Shown in pieces: positions 23,188 through 35,647 of a stretch of DNA of 64,000 nucleotides (positions within the stretch are counted from its first letter, which is position 1; the number at the start of each line of letters is the position of its first letter). A program made the translations under genes and the position numbers. Location: contig JAOTOM010004366.1 of NCBI GenBank assembly GCA_034440615.1, positions 92,001-156,000 on the forward strand, given 5' to 3'. Origin of the DNA: Ashinkailepas kermadecensis (Eukaryota; Arthropoda; Thecostraca; Neolepadidae). Under the pieces are notes generated by a model that made no database searches, was not told the origin of the DNA, and worked only from the letters and a program-made list of their open reading frames with translations.

Positions 23188-23603
23188 AATACACTCCCAT
23201 CTGGTTTGGTGAGAGATCTCCAGTCCTGGTTAGTTAGGTGACGAGGGAACTACGTTGTTCAACTGTTCTACCATATTTATTTCAGAAGTTCGTTTCGTAT
23301 TATTCTTTCTTTTGGGTAAAGGTAGAACTTCTTCATATGGTATCCCTATAGCTTTGTCTGGAACACACAAACATCTGGCAGACTTTCCGCATTTGTTACA
23401 TTTCGATCAGTTTTAGTATTTTTTTCCCTTCTCCATAGCACAAAATCGCAATTCACAACCTAGGTACGTAGAACATCCGATATTATTGTGCTTTAAGGTG
23501 TTCACAAGACAAGTTTAACACATATTTTGCCTCCAGAAAGCAAGCAAATGGGTTTGGTTTGGTTAGACTAGGTTTGTTCGTTTTTTTAAGTAGGATTTTT
23601 CTG

Positions 23604-23712
23604 TATTATTGTGCTTTAAGGTAGTAACAAGACAAGTTTTTACACACATTTGCCACCATAAAGCAAATGTGTGTAAAGACTTGTCTCATTACCACCTTAA
23701 AGCACAATAATA
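23604..23712. mobile_element. 109-bp palindromic MITE
   Basis: TATTATTGTGCTTTAAGG...GTGT is followed by its inverted complement ending CCTTAAAGCACAATAATA, so the whole unit can fold into one hairpin. Partial copies of the same arm lie at about 23490-23540 and, inverted, at 27092-27128. Confidence 0.75.
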
Positions 23713-23725
23713 CCAGGTATGTTTG

Positions 23726-24196
23726 TGCTTTAAGATGTTCTATGAATCCATGGAATTTATCATTCCAATTCAATGTTTATGAATGTGACTAAGGTGATGG
23801 GACCACTCATTTTCTTTGCAAATGCTTACTTTTCAGGTTGTGAGCAAAATAACACCAACAAAGTGGCTTTTCAGTTAGGTAACAGGCTATTCGGATTATA
23901 TGAAGTTGTTTCTTTTTAGTTTGTAAATTTTAGGAAAATAAATATAATATTTTCTCTTTTATTTTCTAAGAAGGAAGATTAGGCTAGGTTGGGTTAGGTT
24001 ATGCTACATTTTTGTGTTGTTTTTTAAACTTTATTTTTATGCTGTTACCTAACACAAAGCCTCTTTTTTGGTGTTGTTTTGCTCAGCAACTCAAGAGTAA
24101 ACATTTGCACAGAAAATGAGTTGGTCCATCATCTTACACATGTTCATAAACATTGCAATTGGAAACATAGATTCCAATAATTCATAAAGCACCTTA
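23726..24196. mobile_element. Fold-back element 1 with TTAGG-type loop
   Basis: The left arm (from GTGCTTTAAGATGTTC through TTTATGAATGTGACTAAGG, ATGCTTACTTTTCAGG and GTTAGGTAACAGG) is repeated inverted from CTGTTACCTAAC at about 24045 to AAAGCACCTT at 24196. The centre holds TTAGGCTAGGTTGGGTTAGG. A further single arm lies at about 24640-24800. The rest of 24200-25290 is AT-rich with no gene. Confidence 0.7.
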
Positions 24197-25321
24197 AATC
24201 AGAAATTTACCTCACTTACAGTGAGAAGTTTAAATCATGTTGTTTGGCAACACAATTGGAATGCTGTAATCTTGTTGCACTTTGAATGAACATCTCAGGC
24301 TGTGAGTTGGTCATTGAATTTAATTGCAAAAAATGTATGGACTGGATGTGTTGAGGCTTATATCATTTTCCTTCTCTATCACATGTTAACAAAATCACAT
24401 GGCAAGATTTTCACTATACATAGTTTGTGCTACTTACTGTTAAGAATCCAGACTCTGCAGCTCACATCACACGATTAGTGGTGGATTTGTGTCATTTGAA
24501 AATTGCAAGATGCATTGGTGTTTCTTTTATATGTAATCTATATTGCACTAATTTCATATAGTTATAGTTATGAAATTATCCACCGTAGATTATAGTAAAA
24601 ATTCACCCTATTTCCATCATATTTTGTTTGTTGCAGGTTTGTGCTTTAGGATTTTGTATATATTTTTGGAATGTGTATTTCAACTGGCATGTTTATGGAC
24701 ATGATCAAGGTGGAGTAACCACTCACTACTTGATTCTGCCAGAAATGTTTACTTTTCAGTTGGGAAGCAAAATACCACCAAAAAGGGGTCTTTGAGTATG
24801 GTGATATATCATAAAAAGTAAAAACAAAATTATAACCTCACATGGCCTACCAGAGCCTAATCCCAATCTCATGAAAACAATTTTAAAATAGGAAAAATTC
24901 CATACCTTATGTTTCCCAATTTAAAAAATGTCCAGCCCATCCTAGCCTGCTATTAAAAAGGACACATTTCAATATATAAAACCAGTTAAAAAAGAACTAA
25001 CCTTACCTAGCCTTACCCATTTCCTTGCTTTGTGGAGATGAAATGTGTATAATACTGCATCTTTATTGCATTATTCGTCATGTACAAAACATAATTGAAG
25101 CCCATTTTGGAGCACTTACACAAAATCACAGTCATGTATAGCATTTTTTTTCTTCAGAAACAATACATATATTATACAATACTATCAAATACTAGGGAAA
25201 ACACCATGCACATGTAATACCCCACACTCAAATGTGTCACATGATACCCCAGAATTGCACGCCTACAATTGTGGTGCAAGGATTAGTTGGGACATGAGAT
25301 GAACAAAGTCACCATATCTTG

Positions 25322-27075
25322 TCAGGGTTGGGAAAATGCTGTGCAATTATGGGGAAGTGGTGCAACTATGCGGCCAGCCAAAGATCTATCTGTGGGCTGG
25401 GCTGTGGCGAGCGCAGAAGCTGCGTTGCCACTCGCAATTGCGGCAGAAATGCGTTGCCGCAGCCACGCTGTTTCACGGCGCTCGCCGGTGCGGGCCGTTA
25501 CGTGCCACCCGAGCTCTCGCACAAATTCTGAGACGGCAGGTCCTAGAACGCATAAGTCGGCGTTCTAGGACCTGCCGTCTCAACGGCTAAGGGCTCGAAC
25601 CTGTACCGCGAGCAGAGATCGTCATTGTGACGGCGTTTGCGAGCTTCTGCCGCGGACCCGGGCTCTAGCGCCGATTGTACCAGTACGGTATCGGCGAAGG
25701 TATCTACACAAGTAGCGTCCCATGTCAGACACCTGCCTCCACTGTATGGGAACAGCGTAAGCCCATCCGGCCGCTTGCCGTCGCCCCGGTCGAGACCCAC
25801 CAGCTCTAGGATGGCAAGGATGCCCCCACTTGAGAGGCTGCGTTTCACTACGTCATTCAGGTGAGTGTGACGTGGGAGACGGCCAACGCTCTTGAGGCAG
25901 GATAGTCCATGGTGTCCAAGCCAGTCAACCGGGCGGTTGCATTAGCGACAGCAGTGTGGTTCGCACACTGCAGCCCCGAGGCGAAGCGTCACTGCCATAC
26001 GGATTGTCTCGTCGTCCAGGTAAAGACCGAGGTTGGGTATAGGAACGGCTTGCAGCCATGCGGCGGTATGCGGCTGAGTGGCGGCGAGTAGGCGCGCACG
26101 GTGCACCTGGTTGGCTACGCCGATCAGCTGGTCGCGAATCGCGGTGGCGCCCGGGCTGTCCCATGCGCGCTGACTACTGGCAGATGTCGCGTCTGGTAGC
26201 TCTCTGACCCCTGTCAGCTCCGTGAAACGCTGCACCGCCGACTGTAGCGAACACGGCGCGTCGCTGTCGGAGAGGCCTGGACAGATACTGCTGACCAGCA
26301 GAAGAGCTGCGCTCAGTGAGGCCACGTAACACGGTAGTGCCAAGGCCTCGACAGAGCGCACCCCTAGGCCGCCCAGTCTGAGCGGCAGCGTCGCCTGCTC
26401 CCACGCCGTACCACTGACGTCGATGTTGGAAGCCGTTACCAGTGTCTCGCGGAGCTCATCGATCTCTCTGAGGGAGCCAGGCTCCTTGTACAGGGGTGCT
26501 GAGCGCAGTAGGTATGACAAGTGTGGTGCCGACACGTGGTGGACAAGGAAGAAGACAGCGGTGTGGCTGTCTAACTGGCGAAGGCGGGCGCACAGACGTG
26601 CGATGGTCTCTGAGGCGGTGTTGGTGGCAGCGGTGAGGCCGGCGTCGCACAGCGGTGAGCCGAGGAGCGTGAGGGCGTCTAGAGTTTCTACTATCTCCGG
26701 TAGTGCGTCACGTATTTCACTCATGGCTGGGTCGCGAACTGAAGAGGACGGGGCGCTCAGAAATGCTGCCTCGCACTTGTCGGGGTTCAGCTGAAGACCG
26801 ATCCCTGGCAGAGCCGAGGCGAGGGAATTGAGATCAGCTGCGACAGTGGCTGCCGGGCCGGCGATCGTGGCCCTGTCGAGGTACCATACGTTCAGAGCTG
26901 ACCGCATGGCCCGAGCACAGGGATTAACAGCGAGAGCGAATGCAGCAGGACCGAAGGGATCGCTTTGTTGTACGCCACTGCACGACATAACTGTCTGATC
27001 GCCGATGTGGAGAGGAGTCGGCGCACCGTAGGCTTGACGTGCCATCGGGTATAGGTAGACCTCAGGACAGCGTTC
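25322..27075 (-). pseudogene. Dead LINE with degenerate reverse transcriptase and C-terminal nuclease-like region
   Basis: From about 27075 downward the minus strand reads a 5'-truncated RT: PTPLHIGD, then GVQQSDPFGPAAFALAV, then WYLDR where YLDD is expected, so the catalytic pair is broken. The frame stops at a TAA at 25942-25944 but continues in the same frame with WLGHHGLSC, GRLPRH..LNDVVKRSL, KRPDG and WDATCVDTFADT. The last pair resembles a PD-(D/E)XK-type nuclease site. After a local inverted duplication (25530-25581) and a frame change, the tail continues as RRETAWLRQRIS...GNAAS. Length, order and motifs match one family of invertebrate non-LTR RT proteins; I cannot name the clade. Confidence 0.82.
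25530..25581. repeat. 22-bp perfect inverted repeat inside the dead LINE
   Basis: GAGACGGCAGGTCCTAGAAC plus GC (25530-25551) and its exact complement (25560-25581) flank 8 bases. On the minus strand the duplicate interrupts the reading ETAGPR...EFVRELGW, so about 30 bases were added by a snap-back or template switch. Confidence 0.9.
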
Positions 27076-27091
27076 TCGTATAATTTGTATA

Positions 27092-27128
27092 ATACTTGTC
27101 TTGTGAACACCTTAAACCACAATAATAC
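27092..27128 (-). repeat. Partial copy of the palindromic MITE arm
   Basis: ACTTGTCTTGTGAACACC, then TTAAACCACAATAATA, matches the 23604 element arm in inverse orientation and abuts the truncated end of the dead LINE. Confidence 0.65.
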
Positions 27129-27130
27129 CT

Positions 27131-28140
27131 ATATTGCAATCTATATCTTATATATACATATAATATTCACCCATGCATTGCCTAGCACTGCAAACTCCAT
27201 TTTTGGTTTCATAGTACAGTGTTCCAAGCATGCATTATCAGTGCTACAGTGTTCTAAATCATGTTCTTAGAAGAAAAAAAAACTATTGCAAAGTGATGCA
27301 AATTTCTTTATTGAAAACACATATTTTATTTTTTTGTCATGATCACTGCGCTGCCGGAAATTGTGAGTCGTGGTAAATGTGTCTTGTGGCACGTGAACCA
27401 AAATGTTACTGATAGGAAGGTATTAGGCTATCCAGCATCAGCATATTTTCGATTATCCAAGATCTATGGGTTTCAGGTGTTACATCAGAAGGTAGTAGGC
27501 AATCACACATCAGTAGACAATAGGTGATTCAACATTTGTATGATGTAGATGTCTATGCAAAGTAACAAAATGCTCATAATAATAAAGAACACAATAATAT
27601 AATGGTTTGATACATTTCACTCTTGACCCTTCTTTGTAGTCAGTATACATATAGACATTTTATTCACAAGATTTGTAGCAAATGCTTTATGCTACTACTT
27701 TTCATTACTACTTTTGGCTTTCTACTAATATTGATGAAAATGTGCATATTTGAATACTGACATAACAATAGACATTGTGGCAAGTACATGTGCATTTGAC
27801 CCTAACAGCATGTCTCCTATCTCTATACACATGCATATCAGTGGTACTTCATCTTATACTTCATCTACAATTGTATGTGTGTGTGTGTATATGCTAATGA
27901 ATGAGTAAATGAGTCAGTGTGTGATGAAGTGAATGAGTGGGTAGTGAGTTAGTAAGTAGGTGAGTGAGTGAATTACTGGATGAATTATGGGGTGAGCAAT
28001 TGTACCAGTGGGTGATTATGGAGTGAATAAGTGGGTGAGTGCAGGTGACATGTATGTACAGCATCATGTCATGCTGTATTGGGAACTGGCTTTATAAGGG
28101 TCCATGAAGCTACCATTGTATTTAGGGGTGACTAGGTTAT
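27131..28140. other. AT-rich spacer with GAGT-type simple repeats
   Basis: No gene recognised. 27890-28035 is rich in GAGTGAGTGAAT and GTGAGTGAGT words, a degenerate tetranucleotide repeat. 27420-27540 resembles the CATCCGTAGG phrase repeat. Confidence 0.45.
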
Positions 28141-28196
28141 GGATTTACATGAATTCTTATACATCTCTCTCTCTCTATCGCTCTTGCTCTCGCTCT

Positions 28197-28248
28197 ATAT
28201 GACCTATGTAGTCGATGTGCCCTAAAGCCCAAATAACCAACTAACTAA
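28197..28248 (+). mobile_element. Short SINE-like unit, family C, copy 1 (52 bp)
   Basis: ATGACCTATGTAGTCGATG, then CCCTAAAGCCCAAATAACC and an AACTAA tail, flanked by a perfect 16-bp duplication CTCTTGCTCTCGCTCT (28181-28196 and 28249-28264). It was therefore inserted by target-primed reverse transcription into CT-rich sequence. Confidence 0.8.
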
Positions 28249-28264
28249 CTCTTGCTCTCGCTCT

Positions 28265-28815
<551 letters not shown>

Positions 28816-29880
28816 CATACAAAATGGAACTTTCAGTTCGGATAGGGTGAGCCGATTTGTATGGGAGGATAATATAAACTTCCATTGGTTTAATGAAAAG
28901 TTCTGTCATATAAGTCAAGTCTCTATTGACCATTAGAAGTGTGTCGACGAATGAACTTTACCCATTCGTAAACTCGCTTCTCTCTATCGTAATTTTTTAG
29001 CTTCAGATAGAAGTGGTTTGTGTCAGAAAAAAATGTATTCAATGAGTCTGAGCTCTGAGACAATGTGAATCAGGGCGTTATATGTGGTACTTTGTGATAA
29101 GTTGCCTGTGTAGTGTCAGTGTGAGCTGATGGTGGTGGGTGCTTTGCATGGCGGTTGTATCTGCCCTTGGGCATTGGTTGTATTGGGCTGTTGGTTGTGA
29201 GTGCTGTCATTTTTTAAATTTATTTAAGGTCCGCCACCCAAGATCAGGTGACCAGGAGCGCCCCCTCCTCTGACCCAACGACTGCAAGCACCTTACGGTA
29301 ACACCATAAAATAAAAAGTAAAGTCGCGGCACTCCCAGCTAAGAAGATGGGAAACAAACAAATAAGCATACAAAGCACCCAGTATTAGAGCAATAAAACT
29401 AATAATAAAGTATGCTGTAAGTAGTCATACCCAAAGGTGGCATATGACTGGCCCTAGATCCATCCCAATAAGAAGTTAAGGTATAAACTATAATGTTATT
29501 AGCTGGTTTGTGGACAGATAGTAGTGACACTCCTAATTTGATTTTTTTTTTACTTTGGCTCCTCCCACAACTCCATCCAGCTAAGCATAGGCTTGTTGCT
29601 GGGTGGAGTGTGGGAGGAACTATGGGTTGGGTGTTTTCAACTTTCATATATAGTTAAGCGCACGCATACGCACACGCACACGCACACGCACACACGCACA
29701 CGCACACACGTACACGCAACAAGCACGTGCACACGCACACACCCACGCACACCCACACACACGCACACGCACACACACACACATGCCAGCACACCTGCAC
29801 ATACATACACACAAGGACATGCACACACACAAACACACATACATACACATGTGTACTCCTTTGGTATCCAACAGATGTAG
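28816..29880. repeat. Spacer with a hairpin and a CA-rich tract
   Basis: 29560-29618 is an imperfect 21-bp inverted repeat (TCCTCCCACAACTCCATCCAG and its complement, two mismatches). 29656-29852 is a (CA)n-rich, ACGC-interrupted tract. 28816-29550 shows no gene; its right part may be the 3' region of the adjoining minus-strand LINE. Confidence 0.65.
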
Positions 29881-31880
29881 TGAATGCTTAAGTCAGTTAA
29901 TATCTGCTCAAGAAGTATGTCTTAATGTGATTTTTTAGAACAATCTTAGAATTTGGTATCTCTGTATGCCGAAAATGTTTTGCTATGATAGTATTCCAAA
30001 GTTTGGGTCCAAAACATTCAATGGTGAGTAGACGATAATTTTTTTTTGAATAGCTGTGTTGGAAGTGGTTGTGTAATCTTGTTGAATATGGGGTATTAAG
30101 CGATTCTGTGAATAGGGGTCTAATAGAATGAGGTAGCTGATTATAAATGAATTTTTGCATAATAAGCAGCATTTGAAGTTTTGCTATATCTCGGACTTTT
30201 ACAATTTTGTACTTCTTAATAGGATTTGCACTCTGAGGGGGAAATACACCCTCAATAATACGCATCATTATTTTCTGAAGTAAGGATAATTTTTGTGTCT
30301 GATTAGCATAGTTTGTACCCAGAGAAAACAGCAATAGTTGATATATGGGATAATTAATGCATTATACAATTTTAGTTGATTTTTGCCTGGAAGATATTTT
30401 ATTTTTGATATCATTCCTATGTTGCGACTTATTATGTTTGAGACACTGCTGATATGGGATGCAAATTTCAAATTTTCATCTATGTATACACCAAGATATT
30501 TTACTGGATTTTGATGCAAAATAGCAATTCTATTGAATTCAATATTGATATCAATGTCTGCTTTATGATTATTATATAGCTGGTATACAGTTTTGGATTC
30601 ATTTAAGGACAAAAGGTTTGAATGCAGCCATTGTGAAATTTTTGGCACGGAATTTGTGATCTTGTTATGAAGCTCTGTACAGTCAGTGCTTTAAAATAAA
30701 ATGGCTGTGTCATCGGCATACAGAAATGTCTCACATTCTATATGCAAATTTACAAAATCATTTATGTATATTATAAAGAGTAAGGGGCCTAAAATTGATC
30801 CTTGTGGGACACCCATTTCAATTTTTCTGAAAGCAGAGGTGCTGTTATTTATTGTGGTAGCTTGTGTTCTTCCAGATAAATATGACTATCATTTTAAGTG
30901 CATTTCCCTTCACACCATATTTTTCCATTTTTGCACATAATATTTCTTTGTCAACAGTGTCAAACGCCTTTCTCAAATCAAGGTAAATTCCAACAACATA
31001 TTCATTGTTTTCAAATCCTCTAGTGATCAGGCTCTGTATTAAGAGAAGAGGCATATATGTGGATCTTTCTTTTCTGAAACCCAATTGCTTATCAGAAAGC
31101 AGATTGTGTAGGGTGAAATGTTCCAAAAGTTGGTTGTAGATTATCTTTTCTAATATTTTTGACATATATGAAAGAATACTAACTGGTCGGTAGTTACTAA
31201 ATGTTGCTGGGTCACCTTTTTTGTAGATGGGCTTTACAACTGCAATTTTGAATGGCTTGGGGAAGATCCCACTACTCAGGCATAAGTTGATGACATGGGT
31301 TAAGTGTGGTAATATGGACCTATATGATTATTTAAGTATCCTAAAATGTATTCCTTGACCAACATTTCTTAAAGAAGCAATCACTGTATCTAAATTGTTT
31401 TCTGTTACTGCTAATAGCACCAGTGATTTATCTGGGTAGGTATGCATATATTCTAAAGCATTGGTGTTGCTTTGAGGAATTTGTTCTCCTCAATTTTGGT
31501 GCAATTTCTGTGAAATATTTATTGAATCCTTCAGCTATAGCTGCATCATTTTCTAGAGTGATGTCTGTATCTGTGTTTATTTTTTCAGGGATATTACGTT
31601 TGGAAGGAGATTGCCTTAGTATCTGGTTAAGCATTTTCCATGTCTCTTGGATTATTTTTATGTTCGTCAAATTCCACCTGATAATGAAGTATTTTGTCAT
31701 TGACCGCACTTGTTGTTGATCTTCCCACGAAGAAAAAACTCGCCTTTTATGACATACTTCTATCTGGCTGATCACATGCCGATTAATGCTACAAATAAGA
31801 GGGAAATCAAACCGTTTGTTGACAAATTTAGTCACATACCGAACAGCTTACAGCTGTTACAGGAACAGCTTCTCCTGTGG
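29880..31880 (-). pseudogene. Degenerate non-LTR retrotransposon (reverse transcriptase ORF)
   Basis: Read from about 31880 down, the minus strand gives a linker (TWKMLNQIL...AIAEGFNKYFTEIAP), then RT blocks: SKILEKIIYNQL, then GFRKERST, GIYLDLRKAFDTVD, and YADDTAIL at about 30710-30725. After that come the thumb (VKYLGVYIDENLKFASHI, then SKIKYLP, then YNALIIPYINYC) and a C-terminal region of LINE type (LQKIMMRIIEG, LWNTII). The pieces lie in at least four frames with stops, so the copy is dead. The endonuclease is missing, so it is 5'-truncated. It looks CR1/Jockey-like, but the clade is not certain. It is AT-rich, unlike the LINE at 25-27 kb, so the two are different families. Confidence 0.85.
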
Positions 31881-32183
31881 ATTAAGCAACTTAGTTTTAT
31901 CTTTTGACCTATACACTGTTAGTGTGTCTGGTGGTGTGGAAGTCAGCATGGCTCATTATTGCTCTGGAACAAGTAATGCGGTGTGCTGCATGGGACAATA
32001 ACCAGAGCAGCTGTTCATACATCCTATGCACAGTAAAGGAGCACCACACATGTTGGCATTAAACCACACATCATCGCCTCATAAGCGTTTGCCAGTTTCC
32101 TGTGGGTGGGTGGGTGGGTGGGTGTGTATCCACATGTACACAGCTGTTCGCCACCACCGATAGTCTTAATGGCATTGTTTCAG

Positions 32184-32224
32184 GTTATCTCCGCACTGCT
32201 GAGAGCCCACGGCAGCTGTCCGTA
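32184..32224 (+). other. Likely 3' splice site and 5' UTR end of the MALSU1-like gene
   Basis: GGCATTGTTTCAG ends at 32183 and is a good splice acceptor. The first in-frame ATG follows at 32225. An upstream non-coding exon is inferred but not located. Confidence 0.5.
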
Positions 32225-32950
32225 ATGTGGCGCCGCACGCTGCACGACCTGGTGGCTCGCGCCGCGCCTCGCCGCGCAGCGCGAAGCTTCGTCGGCTCGG
32301 CGTCGCTGGCCGCCGACACCGGGGACGGCCGGCCGTCCCACCACGTGCCGCGCTCTGTGGCCAGCAGGTACCGCGGTCTGCGCGAGCGGCCGCGCATCAT
32401 ACACGACATTCACGAGGAGGAGGAGCAGGCGCGCGCGGGCACGGTGCCCGAGCAGGAGCCGCTCTGGGACCCGCTGGACGCCTGGGGCTCCGAGCGCGGC
32501 GTCACGGGCGTGTTCGACGTGCGCGAGCTGGTGACCGTGCTGCGCGACGAGGGGCTGCGTGACATCAGCGTGCTGCGCCTGCCCGAGCAGCACGCCTACG
32601 TCTCCCACATCGTCCTGGCGACGGCCAGCTCGCGTCAGCACATGCTGACCACGGCGCAGTTCGTGAAGCGGCTCTACAAGCGCAAGCGACACTCGTCCGA
32701 CCCGGTGCCGCGCATCGAGGGCAAAGACTCACAAAACTGGATGGCGCTCGACCTGGTCAACATCGCGCTGCACCTGTGCGACGCCGAGACTCGCGCGCTG
32801 TACGACGTGGACGGCCTGTGGGCGGTGGGCGCGCAGTACGACGAGCTGAGCCAGCCGGAGGAGAGTGTGCAGCTGCTCACCACCGACCCGCTGGCCGACT
32901 TCCGGCCCTGGGCGGCTGACGAGACTGGCGGCTCTGTGGCCGGGACGTGA
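32225..32950 (+). CDS. MALSU1: Mitochondrial ribosome silencing factor (MALSU1, RsfS/Iojap family)
   Basis: Acts in the mitochondrial matrix on the large ribosomal subunit, where it blocks premature subunit joining during assembly. The ATG at 32225 gives 241 residues, close to animal MALSU1. Residues 1-50 are rich in Arg, Ala and Ser with no acids in the first part (MWRRTLHDLVARAAPRRAAR), a typical mitochondrial presequence. The RsfS fold starts near residue 95 with VFDVRELVTVLRDEGLRDIS. It continues with the domain's SHIVLATASSRQHM, then DSQNWMALDLVNIALHL, and YDVDGLWAVG. The coding part is one exon of high GC in AT-rich surroundings. An AATAAA at 33435 may serve for polyadenylation. It looks intact. 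An in-frame extension upstream has no ATG and passes through TGGG repeats, so it was rejected. Confidence 0.92.
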   Translation: MWRRTLHDLVARAAPRRAARSFVGSASLAADTGDGRPSHHVPRSVASRYRGLRERPRIIHDIHEEEEQARAGTVPEQEPLWDPLDAWGSERGVTGVFDVRELVTVLRDEGLRDISVLRLPEQHAYVSHIVLATASSRQHMLTTAQFVKRLYKRKRHSSDPVPRIEGKDSQNWMALDLVNIALHLCDAETRALYDVDGLWAVGAQYDELSQPEESVQLLTTDPLADFRPWAADETGGSVAGT

Positions 32951-35331
32951 CTGCGGTGTTTCGCGTGTGGTGTGCCATACATATTTGTTAAGGTGGGTTG
33001 TTGATCTACTAATGAAGTGTAAATATCGGTAAGGAGTCTGTGTCAGTCGTGGTTGGATCTTTGGCCAGTGATATCTGCCATGGTTTAAATTCCCAAATGC
33101 TTTTTTATTGTCTGCATTATTTTATTATGGCTGCGTGATATACGTATTGCCCTCACCAGTGCAACATCCAATCCACCGGAGCCATAGTCAAGATCGGTTC
33201 GACTGGCCTCAGCGCGCAATTGGGACACCCCATTTAAAGGACTGTCGATTGGGTTGGCCATTTTCTAAATCACGCGCAGAAGGGTGTTTGGCACTAGGAA
33301 GAATTTATAATGGCAATAGAAAGTGCATTTGGATCAGGGTTGTACAAATAGGCTGTTCCTGGATTTTTGCCACCCAGCACATTATCATGTCCAGAAGCTA
33401 TCCTTTTATCTGATATTCTGGTGTCACAGGTTTGAATAAAAATATCTTCTCCATATTTGATTTCCCCAACATTTTCCTTTTCACATCCAGTATGAGAAAC
33501 ACATCCAACCTGGACTTGGACCCACAAATGACAATATTTCGAGTATTTGATTTAATTAATCGTTCATTCACCTGGCACCGATACCGGAAAATACAGTGAT
33601 TCAGCACTATAAAGGAAAGGACTTGTAGTACGCTCTCAAATTGATGTTCTTGCCGAGGTTGGAAAGTCTCGCAAGCTAATGGGAGACATCACGCGAAAGA
33701 TTCTAGACGCAGCCGCCAGAGCGGCGACACATGCAAGTAGGGCATGAATTGTTCGCGGGATTAGCCGCGTCGATGCCTTTGGTTTGCGAACATCGGGAAA
33801 TTTGAATGTAAAGAGTTTCTTGAACTTAATTACCTGGTGTTGGTGCGTTCTAAGTTGAGCTACTGTTTATACAGATAGGTAATTTCAGTGTCTGGTTAGA
33901 GCACACCAGGAGTGGATTGCGTGGATGGGAGGGGGGGAGAATGACACTCGTCCGAATGGGGCGCCACTTCCTTGGACGAGAGCAATTAGGGGGCGGGGGG
34001 TTGTGCGCTCGAGTGCACTGAAGGGTCGTCTTTTGCCCCGAGCGGGGCAAAATATATTTTCCTTTCAAAGGGGTGCCATGGCTAAAAATCCCCTGAGCAG
34101 GGAGTGGGTGGAGGTGGACTCGGGCTTTCCCGGAGGGGAGCCTTATTCCGATCGGAAGGGCGCTACTTTTTCATGTGGGTAACTTGGAGCACTTCACGGG
34201 AGATTATTGCATGCGGGGTGGGCACGGCCCCTTTGGTCCCTAGATCCGCCGCTGATGAGACTTGTATATAGTTTGGTGCGATTTGAATTGCATACCTGAT
34301 GTCCTCAGCGGTTTGTGTAATGCTTCGTACATAATGCATGGTACTGTTTTCTTGTTGTGTTCATATTTCATTTCACCATGGATGCAGCATATATTTTAGG
34401 CTTACCACCTGTCGGTTCTCATGGGCTAATACAAAGGTGGAAGAGGAATATTAATTGTCCAAAAGCAAGGCATAACAGGTTACAAAATGTGACCTGCCTG
34501 GGTGTAATTTCCCAACCAAATTATTAAATTCCACATTCGAAACTAACAATTACCTACTGTGCGTGTACTACCAGCTTTCCAGACTTAACTTCGGCTAGGG
34601 GATCTCAACATTGCGCACACGGACAGGTCAGAAGGCTGATCCAGAATTTTCATGGGGCACTCGTGTGTGGGGTGGGGGGGGGGGGGCGTCATTTCATCGG
34701 AAGTGTGTTACTGCGAAAGTCATTGGAGGTACGCCTTCGCCTGAAAATGTGTTGAGAGGGGGAGATGTGCACTGGACCGTACTGGAATGGAGCACCTATT
34801 ACCCTCAAGAGGGCGCATTTCCTCTCAGAGCAGTTGAAAAATCCGTTGACCGTGGGGGTCAGTGCACTCTAGCCTTACCGGAGCTCAGAGGGGTGCCATC
34901 TTTCCGTGGGGGATGTCCCCAGTACCCCCTGTATCCGCCCCCAGAGTAGGTCCCTATAAAGGTCTGCCGCAATCTGCCACCGCCTACCACTCTGCCGCCA
35001 CCTGCTATTTTCTGCCGTCGCTCGCCGACTCTGCCGTCGATATCGCGAACGTCGCTGAAGCCGGGTTCTGCCGACGCCAAGGTTCTGTCGGGATTCTGCC
35101 ACGTGTAAACAGGCCTTTAGACGAACACCATGATACAACGAAGCGCTTTTGGTGCACGCCTCCCCACACAGTTATCGATAACACGGTTGATTTATAAATG
35201 ACGCAGATATTTATTTAGCTTGCAGTGTTTCGCTTACCCCGACGAATCTTTCGGAAGCCACTAAAAAAATCATCGTGCGCTACGTCACGTTTTCTATGCC
35301 CGTCCGGCTGCGGAACTGGTACTACTCTATT
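32951..35331. other. Intergenic, no gene recognised
   Basis: Two stretches have terminal sequences suggestive of small hAT-like elements, 33909-34252 (CAGGAGTGGATTG...TAGATCCGCCGCTG) and 34628-34945 (CAGAAGGCTGATCC...GTATCCGCCCCCAG), but neither shows a convincing 8-bp target duplication. The rest shows nothing. Confidence 0.45.
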
Positions 35332-35339
35332 GCCTATAC

Positions 35340-35639
35340 CAGTGGTTCTCAAACTAGGGGTCGCGACCCCAGCTGGGGTCGCGGGGCCCTTCTGGTGGGG
35401 TCGCGAGCAATCATCGACTGTGAATTGACCCGACACATCTGGTCCGTTGCGCTCTGATAACGCCGCGCTGTTGTTGATACCGCATGAATTTATGGCGCTG
35501 TCGCCATAAATTCATGCACTACCTGTCAATTTATGAGTGATGCTTCGCAAGTAACAAAATACAGAACACTATAATAAAAAAATACAGAATGTGGGGGGGG
35601 TACACAGGGGTCGCCACATCAAAAGTTTGAGAACCACTG
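35340..35639. mobile_element. 300-bp hAT-type MITE
   Basis: Perfect 16-bp terminal inverted repeats CAGTGGTTCTCAAACT / AGTTTGAGAACCACTG, flanked by the 8-bp duplication GCCTATAC at 35332-35339 and 35640-35647. Inside are the palindrome GGGGTCGCGACCCC and a perfect 16-bp stem (35482-35497 with 35502-35517, loop CTGT). It has no coding capacity and a different terminus from the 9838 element, so a different hAT family. Confidence 0.92.
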
Positions 35640-35647
35640 GCCTATAC

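Noticed and set aside
32180..32692. 170-codon antisense frame opposite MALSU1
   Set aside because: Shadow of the RsfS-family coding strand; no motif of its own.
33909..34252. hAT-type MITE
   Set aside because: The ends look similar to CAGNGGCGGATC termini, but the 8 bases outside each end (GAGCACAC and ATGAGACT) do not match.
34628..34945. Second small hAT-type element
   Set aside because: The ends are only loosely inverted and the possible flanking duplication matches at five of eight positions.
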